Shown piece after piece: positions 7,525-16,335 of a stretch of 64,000 nt of DNA (position 1 is its first letter; each line of letters begins with the position of its first letter). Position numbers and translations under genes: made by a program. Source of the stretch: Bacillota bacterium (GTDB lineage: Bacteria; Bacillota; Clostridia; Lachnospirales; Lachnospiraceae); the NCBI GenBank assembly GCA_023408815.1, contig JAEYJO010000052.1, forward strand, positions 1 through 64,000, written 5' to 3'. A model generated the notes under the pieces. That model was not told where the DNA came from, did no database searches, and saw only the letters and a program-made list of their open reading frames with translations.

Positions 7525-9195
7525 TTAGAACAGACCCGTAATCATTCCGTCCTTCGTCACATCGATGCGGCAGGCCGCGGGTGACCCCGGCAATCCAGGC
7601 ATCGTCATTACCGCTCCGGTAAGTACTACCACGAATCCGGCTCCTGCCGATACATAGACCTCACGCACATTCAGAGTAAAACCCTCCGGCCTTCCAAGAA
7701 GAACCGGATCATCCGATAAGGAATACTGGGTTTTAGCCATACATACCGGAAACTGTCCGAAACCCAACTGTCCCAGCTTTTCTAACTGCTTTACAGCCGC
7801 AGGAGAATAACTCACGTCCTTCGCACCGTAAATCTCTCTTGCCACAGCTTCAATTTTCCCTTCAAGAGGCAGCTCGTCCTCATACAGTACTTTAAAATGA
7901 CTTTCCTTCGTACGCAGGGTTTCGATTACCTTTTTCGCGAGAGCGACACCGCCCTCACCGCCCTTTTCCCATACTTCGGAAATAGCGAATTCGCAGTTCC
8001 TCTCTTCGCAGAATCTCTTCACATAAGAAATCTCCGCCTGAGTATCCGTAATGAAGGAATTCAGGGTCACCACTACCGGCACTCCGTATTTTTGCAAGTT
8101 CTCAATATGCTTTTCTAAATTAATGATGCCTTTTTCTAAGGCAGCCAGATTTTCTCCGTTCAGATTTACCTTGGCAACGCCGCCATTGTATTTAAGAGCA
8201 CGGACCGTCGCAACCAGCACGACCGCATCCGGCTTTAATCCCGCCATTCGACATTTAATGTCAAAAAACTTCTCGGCTCCTAAATCCGCTCCGAAACCAG
8301 CTTCCGTAATAACATAATCCGCCATCTTGAGCGCCGCTCTCGTAGCTCTTACCGAATTGCAGCCGTGAGCGATATTGGCGAAAGGGCCTCCGTGAATGAG
8401 CGCCGGTGTATGTTCTAATGTCTGAATGAGATTAGGCTTTAGGGCATCCTTAAGCAAAGCCGCCATCGCTCCCGTGGCTTGCAACGCCTCCGCTGTCACC
8501 GGCTCACCCGAAAAGTTATAGGCAACCACCATTCTTCCAAGGCGCGCCTTTAAATCCTCCATATCGGACGCAAGACAGAGCACTGCCATGATTTCCGAAG
8601 CCACCGTAATGACGAAATGATCCTCTCTCACCGTTCCGTCCGCCTTGCTTCCAAGACCCACTACTATATTTCTAAGTACTCTGTCGTTCATGTCCAGGCA
8701 TCTCTTCCAGACCACCTGTCTCGTGTCGATGCCAAGTTCATTCCCCTGCTGGATATGGTTGTCCAGCATCGCCGCCAGAAGATTATTCGCAGAGGTTATG
8801 GCATGAAAATCTCCCGTAAAATGAAGATTCAAATCCTCCATGGGAACTACCTGCGCATAACCGCCGCCCGCAGCGCCGCCTTTTACTCCGAAGCAGGGGC
8901 CCAGAGACGGCTCTCTAAGGGCGATGATCGCCTTTTCACCCAGCTTTCCAAAAGCCTGACCTAATCCTACGCTGGTAGTAGTCTTTCCTTCGCCCGCAGG
9001 CGTGGGATTGATTGCGGTTACCAGTATGAGCTTCCCGTCCGGATTGCCCTTTATCTTTTCCAAGTATTCGTCGGAAATCTTCGCTTTATATTTTCCGTAT
9101 AGTTCCAATTCCTCCGCATCGATATGAAGTCCTGCCGCCACTTCTGCGATAGGCTTCATAACGGCCTCCTGCGCTATTTGAATATCAGTTTTCAT
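7525..9195 (-). CDS. fhs: Formate--tetrahydrofolate ligase
   Basis: The enzyme makes 10-formyl-THF from formate, ATP and THF. It supplies one-carbon units for purines and, in acetogens, the methyl branch of the Wood-Ljungdahl pathway. The 556 residues match the family length. The P-loop-like TPAGEGKTTTSVGLGQ is at about 64-79, REPSLGPCFGVKGGAAGGGYAQV follows in the first third, and the ending VSAGAGFVVVLTGAVMTMPGLP is typical. The gene heads a run with folD and is 35 nt downstream of ftsK. Other Wood-Ljungdahl genes are not in the window, so acetogenesis cannot be claimed. Confidence 0.96.
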   Translation of the reverse strand: MKTDIQIAQEAVMKPIAEVAAGLHIDAEELELYGKYKAKISDEYLEKIKGNPDGKLILVTAINPTPAGEGKTTTSVGLGQAFGKLGEKAIIALREPSLGPCFGVKGGAAGGGYAQVVPMEDLNLHFTGDFHAITSANNLLAAMLDNHIQQGNELGIDTRQVVWKRCLDMNDRVLRNIVVGLGSKADGTVREDHFVITVASEIMAVLCLASDMEDLKARLGRMVVAYNFSGEPVTAEALQATGAMAALLKDALKPNLIQTLEHTPALIHGGPFANIAHGCNSVRATRAALKMADYVITEAGFGADLGAEKFFDIKCRMAGLKPDAVVLVATVRALKYNGGVAKVNLNGENLAALEKGIINLEKHIENLQKYGVPVVVTLNSFITDTQAEISYVKRFCEERNCEFAISEVWEKGGEGGVALAKKVIETLRTKESHFKVLYEDELPLEGKIEAVAREIYGAKDVSYSPAAVKQLEKLGQLGFGQFPVCMAKTQYSLSDDPVLLGRPEGFTLNVREVYVSAGAGFVVVLTGAVMTMPGLPGSPAACRIDVTKDGMITGLF

Positions 9196-9230
9196 CCCGA
9201 TGACCTATCCTTTCCTTACGAGCCATACGC

Positions 9231-11852
9231 CTATATCTCTTCCTCGATAAGCCGCTCGAACTCTTCCATGCTCATCAACACTTTCCTCGGCTTGGTGCCT
9301 TCTTCTTCGCCTACAACACCCGCATCGCACAGTTGGTCCATAATGCGTGCCGCCCGGTTAAAGCCGATTTTAAAAACTCTTTGCAGCATTCCGATAGAGG
9401 CCTTGTCCTTGTCGATAATAAATCTTCCTGCCTCTGCAAAATATTGATCTCTGCTGCTCGTGCCGTCTTCACCTGCGCCGGCAGAACCCTGACTTACCGA
9501 ACCCATATTTTGTATCTTCTCTTCCACATCTTCGCTGTAAATATTGCCGATCGCCTGATTTTTCAAGTAATCCACCACATCCGACACCTCTTTGTCCGAG
9601 ACAAAAGCGCCTTGTATTCTCGCCGGTTTGGGATAACCCTGTGGATAAAAGAGCATATCACCCTTTCCTAACAGCTTCTCCGCACCGTTCATATCCAAAA
9701 TAGTACGGGAATCCACGCCGCTGGATACAGCAAAAGCCACACGGCTTGGCATATTCGCCTTAATCAGACCGGTAATAACGTCTACAGAAGGCCGCTGCGT
9801 CGCTATGATCAAATGAATGCCTGCCGCCCTCGCAAGTTGTGCCAATCGGCAGATAGATTCCTCCACTTCACCGGGCGCCACCATCATAAGATCCGCAAGC
9901 TCGTCTACAATAATCACAATCTGAGGCATTGGAGCAGGTGCATCCGCCTCTCCTCTTGCCCTTCTTTCCTCCGCAGCTCTGTTAAAGCCCTTTAAATCAC
10001 GTACGTTGTAATCCGCAAACTGTTTATATCTTTCAGTCATCTCCGCAACACCCCAATGAAGCGCTGCCGCCGCTTTCTTCGGATCGGTCACCACCGGAAT
10101 GAGCAGATGGGGAATCCCGTTGTACACGCTAAGCTCTACAACCTTGGGGTCCACCATAATGAGCTTGACCTCATCGGGATGAGCCTTATATAAAATGCTC
10201 ATGATAAGTGTATTGATGCAGACTGACTTGCCGGAACCGGTAGCTCCTGCGATAAGCATATGAGGCATCCTCGCAATATCCGCAACCACCGTCTTGCCGC
10301 CGATGTCCTTACCCACCGCAAATGCCAGCTTGGAAGGGAATTCCTTGAACTCCTTCGATTCTAATAAATCTCTGAGCGCTACCGCCGAGTTTTCTTTGTT
10401 AGGCACTTCTATGCCCACCGCTGCTTTTCCGGGAATCGGTGCCTCGATTCGGATGTCCGTGGCTGCCAGATTAAGCTTTATGTCGTCCGAAAGCCCTACG
10501 ATTCTGCTTACTTTTACGCCCTGCTCGGGCTGCATTTCATATCTGGTTACCGCCGGCCCCTGACTGATGTCGGTAATAGTAACCTTTACCCCGAAGGTCG
10601 CCAAGGTCTGCTGCAAATGCATCGCCGTCTCCTTCAATTGGACGGCGGAATCAGCGGTCCCTTTGGAAGCCCCTTTTTGCAGAAGCTTAAGCGGGGGAAA
10701 GACATACTTTTTCAGGCCGCCCTTTTCCTGCGCCTTTATAATGCTCTCCATATTCTGAGATATATCGTCTTTTTTCACTGAGTCCGCAGCTCGAAGCGGA
10801 TCTGTCACACCAGACGAAGCCCGTACCGGCTCCGGAGGCATTTCTTCTTCATCTTCTTCGAACATATCCATTTGCTGTGCCGAAGTAATATGTATTTTGT
10901 CGAAATCGATGGCGTGAACGTTTTCACCAGAATTCTTCACAGTCACATCCACCTCTTTTATATCGTTAGTATCAAAATCCGTCCATGTAATTTCATGAAT
11001 ATCGTCGCTGAGAGCGCCTTCCTTTTCCAGCTCCTCGTCCTTGGAGGCAAGCGCCGTATCCAGCATAACACCGGCAACCTTTTTATCCATACGCAGAATC
11101 TTCTCGTCCTCGCTCTCCTGCGCACGAAGTCTGCGTTCTTCTTCCTTTGTCCTTCGCAGCTCTTCCTGTTTGGCCCGTCTCTCCCGGACCCGCGCTTTTC
11201 TTACATAAGCGTCTTCCTTCGTCCTCTCATATACTCTCTGCCCGCCGCTTCGCATGCTGCCTACCAGAGATTTCTCCGTAAGTATGACCAGACAGATTAC
11301 TGCCAACACAATGAGCATAAGCGCTGTGCCCACCATGGACAAAAAATGATAGCTAAGAAAGGTAAGTGTTCCCGCTATTACTCCTCCGCCGTTCTTGCTT
11401 TCACTGCATCTTTCATATATTTCCTTTACGTTATAAAGCGAATCCTGTGTCCATGCTCCTGCGAATAGATCGCAGGACATACCGATTAAGAGAAAAAGAA
11501 GTACCGCCGCCACTAATTTCCTCGTCGCAATCCTATTTCCCCGATTGGAAATGCCGAAGGCAACGGTTAAGAACAGCACCACCGGCGCTATGTAAGCCGT
11601 CAACCCGAAGAGACCGAACAGCATGCTGCTGATAGAGTCTCCGAATACGCCGACGACACCGAAATTACACAAAAATAAAAAGACTGCCAGCGCAAACACA
11701 CCTATCAGTATTACTTCATTTTTAATCGCGCTGTCCATAGGTTCACTTTGTCTGGAGGATTTTGAATTCGTCGCCTTTCGTTTTCCCGAAGACGTATTGC
11801 GGGAATAGCTTTTCTTAGCCGTTCCCTTTCTATTTCCTTGTCCGGATGCCAT
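9231..11852 (-). CDS. ftsK: DNA translocase FtsK/SpoIIIE
   Basis: This is a hexameric ATP-driven DNA pump at the division or sporulation septum that moves chromosome DNA out of the closing septum. The 873 residues show four or five N-terminal membrane spans (about 45-195), a charged coiled linker rich in Arg/Glu, the motor domain with Walker A GATGSGKSVCIN at about 530-541 and Walker B IIVDELADLM, and a C-terminal winged-helix gamma domain (DKASIGMLQRVFKIGFNRAARIMDQL) that reads DNA polarity signals. AGGGGG lies 8 nt before the ATG. It follows tepA by 73 nt. Whether it acts in vegetative division, sporulation or both cannot be told from sequence. Confidence 0.95.
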   Translation of the reverse strand: MASGQGNRKGTAKKSYSRNTSSGKRKATNSKSSRQSEPMDSAIKNEVILIGVFALAVFLFLCNFGVVGVFGDSISSMLFGLFGLTAYIAPVVLFLTVAFGISNRGNRIATRKLVAAVLLFLLIGMSCDLFAGAWTQDSLYNVKEIYERCSESKNGGGVIAGTLTFLSYHFLSMVGTALMLIVLAVICLVILTEKSLVGSMRSGGQRVYERTKEDAYVRKARVRERRAKQEELRRTKEEERRLRAQESEDEKILRMDKKVAGVMLDTALASKDEELEKEGALSDDIHEITWTDFDTNDIKEVDVTVKNSGENVHAIDFDKIHITSAQQMDMFEEDEEEMPPEPVRASSGVTDPLRAADSVKKDDISQNMESIIKAQEKGGLKKYVFPPLKLLQKGASKGTADSAVQLKETAMHLQQTLATFGVKVTITDISQGPAVTRYEMQPEQGVKVSRIVGLSDDIKLNLAATDIRIEAPIPGKAAVGIEVPNKENSAVALRDLLESKEFKEFPSKLAFAVGKDIGGKTVVADIARMPHMLIAGATGSGKSVCINTLIMSILYKAHPDEVKLIMVDPKVVELSVYNGIPHLLIPVVTDPKKAAAALHWGVAEMTERYKQFADYNVRDLKGFNRAAEERRARGEADAPAPMPQIVIIVDELADLMMVAPGEVEESICRLAQLARAAGIHLIIATQRPSVDVITGLIKANMPSRVAFAVSSGVDSRTILDMNGAEKLLGKGDMLFYPQGYPKPARIQGAFVSDKEVSDVVDYLKNQAIGNIYSEDVEEKIQNMGSVSQGSAGAGEDGTSSRDQYFAEAGRFIIDKDKASIGMLQRVFKIGFNRAARIMDQLCDAGVVGEEEGTKPRKVLMSMEEFERLIEEEI

Positions 11853-11925
11853 ACTATATGCCCCCTAAGCCTGCGTAATTTACTGAACTTATATAGTATA
11901 GCATCTAAAATGAAAGTTGTCATCC

Positions 11926-12693
11926 TCATACATTTCTTTTTTTATTCTCGGCCTTATCGGCGTTTTTGCTTTTTTCTTTATCTATGATGCTGTGCAAATG
12001 CTCCATAGCCTCCTTTACTCCGCCCACCTCGTTGATGATTCCTTCGTTCACCGCTTCCTGTCCGACAAGAATCGTTCCCACATCCTTTGTCAGCACTCCG
12101 GTCTCCATCATCAGCTCCTCGAACCTCGATTTGCTGATCCTGCAATGGCTGCATACGAATCCGGTTATCCTGTTTTGAATCTGTTTGAAATAATCGAAGG
12201 TTTGAGGCACGCCGATGACCATCCCGTTCATCCTCACCGGATGAATGACCATCGTTCCTGTGGGAACTATATAAGAATAATTGGTGCTCACCGAAATCGG
12301 TACGCCGATGGAATGACTTCCTCCCAAAACCAGAGATACGCTAGGTTTGCTCAAAGAGGCTATCATCTCTGCTATGGCCAATCCCGCCTCAACATCTCCT
12401 CCCATCGTATTGAGCAGAACTAATACTCCGTCGATTTCGTTGCTATCCTCAATTGCTGCCAGTTCAGGTAAAATGTGCTCATATTTGGTCGTCTTGGAGG
12501 TGCCGTTCAGATTGTCATGTCCTTCTATTTCTCCAATAATAGTAATCAGATGAATCTTATGCTTCTTATCATTTTTATCCAGCGTGAGCTGACCGCTCCT
12601 CTCGATTCTTTCATCGCGGTGCTTTTCACTCTCCGCCTTTTTGTCCACATCTTTTTCTTCCTTTTCGATATCCTTTGACTTTTGATTTCCCAT
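11926..12693 (-). CDS. tepA: ClpP-like TepA family protease
   Basis: This 255-residue protein belongs to the ClpP/crotonase-fold group named translocation-enhancing protein TepA in Bacillus. The N-terminal 50 residues are highly charged (KDIEKEEKDVDKKAESEK). The fold core contains HLITIIGEIEGH, VLVLLNTMGGDVEAGLAIAEM and SLVLGGSHSIGVPI, where the Ser of GGSHS at about residue 124 is the likely nucleophile. A tepA gene next to spoIIIE/ftsK is a conserved arrangement in Firmicutes. GGAGG lies 5 nt before the ATG. Its substrate is unknown; an early report linked TepA to protein export and spore outgrowth in Bacillus. Confidence 0.85.
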   Translation of the reverse strand: MGNQKSKDIEKEEKDVDKKAESEKHRDERIERSGQLTLDKNDKKHKIHLITIIGEIEGHDNLNGTSKTTKYEHILPELAAIEDSNEIDGVLVLLNTMGGDVEAGLAIAEMIASLSKPSVSLVLGGSHSIGVPISVSTNYSYIVPTGTMVIHPVRMNGMVIGVPQTFDYFKQIQNRITGFVCSHCRISKSRFEELMMETGVLTKDVGTILVGQEAVNEGIINEVGGVKEAMEHLHSIIDKEKSKNADKAENKKRNV

Positions 12694-12754
12694 GGTTGCC
12701 TCCAGTTTTACAATTTCTGTCCTTAGTTTGCATGGAATTCATTTTTTTATACAT

Positions 12755-12835
12755 AAAACAAAAGTGTTCTTCACTTACTCTTGCAGCCCGGCTCTTCGAT
12801 AGTACGAAATAGGAGTTCTTTCCTATTACATAAAT
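12755..12835 (-). repeat. Composite palindromic repeat, degenerate copy C
   Basis: On the plus strand ACAAAAGTGTTCTTC (12759-12773) resembles one half of the second arm of copies A and B. AAATAGGA (12807-12814) and TCCTATTACATAAA (12820-12833) resemble the first arm pair. The middle part is diverged. As in the other copies, it starts directly after a terminator hairpin on the transcribed (minus) strand. Confidence 0.5.
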
Positions 12836-12878
12836 AAGGCCGCTTTCGCTCCGGCATGTGCCAGGGACGAAAAGCGGT
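12836..12878 (-). terminator. Terminator of the membrane glycosyltransferase gene
   Basis: CCGCTTTCG (12841-12849) pairs with CGAAAAGCGG (12869-12878) with a bulge. On the minus strand the stem is followed by CCTTATTTAT, a weak T run that also forms the edge of the adjoining repeat. Confidence 0.55.
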
Positions 12879-12901
12879 CTGGAAATCAGTAAAGCTGTTA
12901 A

Positions 12902-14611
12902 TCATATATCAAAATCATCATTTTCCTTAAAGGAAATATCGTAATCCATCTGTTCGGATGAAACCTCTACGGCGTAATCCATATCCTTCTTTACATGCTT
13001 TTTCGGAAGGGGCAGAGGATTTTCTATAAATTTTATTTCTTTCTTAGCTTCTTCTTTGCTCACAACTTCTTCTTTACCTATAACTTCTTCTTTGCTTACA
13101 ACTTCCTTATCTATATCTCCCGGTCCTAAAAGTATGTCTTTTTCCTGTAAATCTTTCACATGTACGGTTTCTGATTGGCTGTCATCTTTCTGCACAGTTT
13201 CTTCCAGTACGGCTTCTGCTTGCACATCATTTCTCTGTAAATCTTTCACTTGTGCCGCTTCCACTTGTGTATCATGTTCCGGCGCCTCATCTATCTGTAT
13301 ATCTTCAACCTCTATATCGTTAATCTGTATCTTTCCTGCCGGAGAAACCGCCGCTTTTTCATCCGTCTCCACTCCCATAGAACAAAGTCCCAGTCCCGCC
13401 AATGTCCCCCATATGACGACTGCAAAAATCCCGTAATCCATCCGTCCGATTCCGGAAAAGCTTATAGCAGTAAGCGCAACGAGAAGCAGTACCCACGCGT
13501 CCAGCCGTTGACGTTTGCGCATCAGAAATCCTACTGCGCCAAGAGCCGCAATAAAACAAATGACCATGCCGACAACCGGCTGAGCATCCGGTGCCGGAAG
13601 TAAGTAGCGGGGACGGATGTTATTTCCATACTGCAAGCCCCATGCCAATGCAATATCCACGAAGCTCTGTCCCGAATATACCGCATCCAGCCATGTAAGC
13701 CCCGCTGCCGCAGACAATGCCGCTGCAAGGATCACGATAAATTGTATTCCTATACTAATATTTTTTCTTTCCTTCGAAGTCCTTCCGCTTCCTTTTGCAG
13801 CCACGAAGCCCATGCCTGCAAAAAAGAAAAGAGTAATTCCCAAAATATCTAAATAGGATATTACTCCTATGTAAATTCCTAACAGCAAAAAAGCGAAATA
13901 ACTCCCCTTCTTTGTATAGCCGCCTTTTACCAGTCCGCGCATATATAAGCCCGTCAGCCAAAGCCCTGCCGCATATAAAACAAGATATAAACCTTGAGGG
14001 GTAAGGCTGAACATATTCGCCATGAACGCCGGAGAAACCGCCATAAACGCCACCGCACTCAGAGCCGTTACTCTGCCCGACAGCAGCCGTATGCCAAAAT
14101 AAAGAAAGAGCATCGAAAGCAGCTGCAGAACGAGCTGTAACCCCACTCCCGCCTCCGCCTTATTTCCCATAAAAGAAAATACAGCAGACAAAAGCGTCGT
14201 ATATACATACGAAGCGCCGTGAGTGATATTGGGAATCCCTCCTCCGTCCGTCACCTGCGCCATCTCATAAAACATATTCCGCTCCACCGTCCCACCGGCA
14301 TGCAGCAGATAATAAATACGATATAAAACAGCACCGGCAAAAATGCACATAGCAAGAAAACATTCCCACATATTTGCAAAATGCTTATCCTCCGGTATCC
14401 TTTCGGCCGCATAGGCCGCTATCTTTGAACCGGCAAACCACAGTCCGACAACGCCGGCAAAAAACAGGCACACACACGCTGCCGCCAAATAATTGCTCAT
14501 CCCCCACGTATATATACTTATAGTAATTATGCAGGTAGCGAGCAAAACACCTGTTATCGCCATATAAAGCAACCATAACAGATAACTAAACCATGTTTTC
14601 TTCATCTTCAT
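12902..14611 (-). CDS. Polytopic membrane protein, glycosyltransferase-like, with a repetitive acidic tail
   Basis: The 569-residue protein has about eleven membrane spans in residues 1-400. The layout recalls the GT-C (RgtA/ArnT-like) glycosyltransferases that use lipid-linked sugars: a first loop, RIYYLLHAGGTVERNMFYEMAQVTDGGG, is followed by THGASYVYTTLLS. I see no clear DE catalytic pair, so the activity is inferred. Residues from about 425 to the end form a hydrophilic acidic tail with short repeats (VKDLQ twice, SKEEVIGKEEVVSKEE) and a conserved-looking end, NPLPLPKKHVKK...MDYDISF, which may be a cytoplasmic docking segment. It is followed by its own terminator and then tepA. AAGGAAA precedes the ATG. 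Confidence 0.65.
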   Translation of the reverse strand: MKMKKTWFSYLLWLLYMAITGVLLATCIITISIYTWGMSNYLAAACVCLFFAGVVGLWFAGSKIAAYAAERIPEDKHFANMWECFLAMCIFAGAVLYRIYYLLHAGGTVERNMFYEMAQVTDGGGIPNITHGASYVYTTLLSAVFSFMGNKAEAGVGLQLVLQLLSMLFLYFGIRLLSGRVTALSAVAFMAVSPAFMANMFSLTPQGLYLVLYAAGLWLTGLYMRGLVKGGYTKKGSYFAFLLLGIYIGVISYLDILGITLFFFAGMGFVAAKGSGRTSKERKNISIGIQFIVILAAALSAAAGLTWLDAVYSGQSFVDIALAWGLQYGNNIRPRYLLPAPDAQPVVGMVICFIAALGAVGFLMRKRQRLDAWVLLLVALTAISFSGIGRMDYGIFAVVIWGTLAGLGLCSMGVETDEKAAVSPAGKIQINDIEVEDIQIDEAPEHDTQVEAAQVKDLQRNDVQAEAVLEETVQKDDSQSETVHVKDLQEKDILLGPGDIDKEVVSKEEVIGKEEVVSKEEAKKEIKFIENPLPLPKKHVKKDMDYAVEVSSEQMDYDISFKENDDFDI

Positions 14612-14669
14612 GTTCTTTCGTTTCCTTACGGTTTATACCATTTTATACTTTCCGCCAAAAAGGTATTCC

Positions 14670-14771
14670 TTATATTTTTCTGAGCACCTGTTCCAAATCC
14701 GCTATAATATCGTCTACATTTTCGATCCCTTTGCGTATTCGACGCTCATTATATAGCCTCCCGTACTGCAC
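14670..14771 (-). pseudogene. C-terminal remnant of a Cys/Met-metabolism PLP enzyme
   Basis: A 33-codon open stretch with no start or ribosome site reads VQYGRLYNERRIRKGIEN and ends VDDIIADLEQVLRKI plus stop. The segment GIENVDDIIADLEQVL matches the C-terminal helix shared by cystathionine gamma-synthase, O-acetylhomoserine sulfhydrylase and methionine gamma-lyase, normally written as RLSVGIEN.DDIIADLEQAL. Only the last ~33 residues remain. The upstream end abuts the stop codon of the next gene. The most likely history is deletion of a complete gene at this spot. It is too short to be functional. Confidence 0.7.
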
Positions 14772-14773
14772 AT

Positions 14774-15544
14774 CTATTTCTTATCTTTCGCCGTTATTAT
14801 ATATTGCTCCTGCAATTCTTCCATCATTTTTATATATTCTCTGCCGCACTGTTCCTTCTCGCCCATTTCGATATAGGCAATACACGGTTTCAAATATCTC
14901 TCCCATATATAATGGTACTTTTCCTCCGCATCGGCAGATTTATCGATTCTCTTTACGATGGTAGGCGCAATATCATAATATCTGTTTACCAACGTCTCTC
15001 CATTTTCAGTCAGTGCAAGGTAATTGTCTCTATAATCTCTTAAAAGATTCAGCTCATAACAGTCCTCCGGCTTGTTCAGACTTCTGCATACGGCAGTAGT
15101 CACATAGCATAGCTTGCTCTTAAAGCCAGATTGAATACTGGCTGCATCCGCAGTCTTTATATTGTTTCCTTTGAACCCGGCTGCCCATCTTTCGCATATA
15201 GTATCCGTAAGGAGCTGTGCCTTCACCTGCTTTCCTTCCAGAACGGCGGGCATGAAATAAACCGCCATGAACATATTGAAGTTTAGCTGTTTATTGCTTT
15301 TTTTGACCTTATTCTTCTCTTCTTCCAGCACACCTGCCACATAAGAAACGAGAAAATCCGCAAATTCCCCTATGGCATCTTCCTCATCTTCAGAAACGAG
15401 CATTTGATTGAGTTCCTCGAAAAAATCATGGTTCTTCTCCAGATATGAGTTCAGCAAATCTCCATATGTATCCTTTTTAAATCCACGGATCTGGACTTCC
15501 ATCTCTTCAAAAAGCGGTGCTATTTTTTTCAGCGTTTCATTCAT
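14774..15544 (-). CDS. Uncharacterised protein with a CFI-box-like C-terminal domain
   Basis: The 256-residue soluble protein has no recognisable enzyme motif. The N-terminal 110 residues are acidic and helical. Residues about 145-205 read CYVTTAVCRSLNKPEDCYEL, then LRDYRDNYL, then a YYDIAPTIVKRI segment. This resembles the CFI-box C-terminal domain (CFIATA.YG..PE...LR.FRD..L...YY..SP.I), which occurs at the ends of varied bacterial proteins and whose job is unknown. Here the first motif is CYVTTA. The ATG is preceded by GAGGATAG. It follows yebC by 62 nt and may share its transcript. Confidence 0.75.
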   Translation of the reverse strand: MNETLKKIAPLFEEMEVQIRGFKKDTYGDLLNSYLEKNHDFFEELNQMLVSEDEEDAIGEFADFLVSYVAGVLEEEKNKVKKSNKQLNFNMFMAVYFMPAVLEGKQVKAQLLTDTICERWAAGFKGNNIKTADAASIQSGFKSKLCYVTTAVCRSLNKPEDCYELNLLRDYRDNYLALTENGETLVNRYYDIAPTIVKRIDKSADAEEKYHYIWERYLKPCIAYIEMGEKEQCGREYIKMMEELQEQYIITAKDKK

Positions 15545-15606
15545 ACTTTTCTATCCTCTTTACAGCAATTATTCGGTAACAGTTCAGCCAATGACTAGAC
15601 GTAACA

Positions 15607-16335
15607 TTATTCGTTCCAGTTGTGATAAACAGCCTGTACATCATCGTCTTCGTCGAGAAGGTCCAAGGTCTTCTGAAGATTCTTAAGGGCAGTTTCATCC
15701 GTAAGGTCCACATAGTTTTGAGGTATCATGGTTACTTCAGCGGATATCATGGTGACTCCTGCTTCCGCAAGCGCCTTGTTCACCGCATCGAAGCTGTCCG
15801 GATCCGTCAGTATCTCGTAGCTGTCCTCTTCTTCGGAGAAATCCTCCGCTCCCGCATCGAGGGCAATCATCATGAGATCGTCTGCTTCCATCTCACATTC
15901 CTCTTTATCAATTATAATCTGTCCCTTTTGGTCGAACATGAACGATACACATCCCGGCGTTCCGATATTTCCCTGCCCCTTCGTAAAAGCATTTCTTATA
16001 TTAGCTGCTGTACGATTCTGGTTGTCGGTGAGGGCGTCTACGATAATCGCAATGCCGTTAGGACCGTAGCCTTCATAGGTAACGTATTTATAGTTTACAT
16101 TTCCCATATCTCCGGCAGCCTTTTTAATTCCTCTGTCGATCGTATCGTTAGGCATATTATTCGCTTTCGCCTTTGCGATGACCTGCGACAGTTTAAAGTT
16201 GTTCGAAGGATCCGGGCCGCCCTCCTTTACCGCTACTGCGATTTCTCTTCCAAGAATGGTAAAGATCTTTCCTTTCGCCGCGTCGTTCTTTTCCTTCTTA
16301 TGCTTTATATTTGCGAATTTTGAATGTCCTGACAT
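15607..16335 (-). CDS. yebC: YebC/PmpR family regulator or translation factor
   Basis: This is a 242-residue member of the YebC/TACO1 family, starting MSGHSKFANIKHKKEKNDAAKGKIF and containing GGPDPSNNFKL, MPNDTIDRGIKKA and YEGYGPNGIAI. Members have been described as DNA-binding regulators and, more recently, as factors that help ribosomes through polyproline stretches. The gene starts immediately after the stop codon of the upstream transporter gene, so the two are translationally coupled. The acidic centre (EDFSEEEDSYEILTDP) is normal for the family. Confidence 0.95.
   Translation of the reverse strand: MSGHSKFANIKHKKEKNDAAKGKIFTILGREIAVAVKEGGPDPSNNFKLSQVIAKAKANNMPNDTIDRGIKKAAGDMGNVNYKYVTYEGYGPNGIAIIVDALTDNQNRTAANIRNAFTKGQGNIGTPGCVSFMFDQKGQIIIDKEECEMEADDLMMIALDAGAEDFSEEEDSYEILTDPDSFDAVNKALAEAGVTMISAEVTMIPQNYVDLTDETALKNLQKTLDLLDEDDDVQAVYHNWNE

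Noticed and set aside
8617..8964. Long plus-strand open frames opposite fhs, ftsK, icd, pheT and aroA
   Set aside because: They mirror conserved coding sequence on the other strand, lack ribosome sites and show no family motif.
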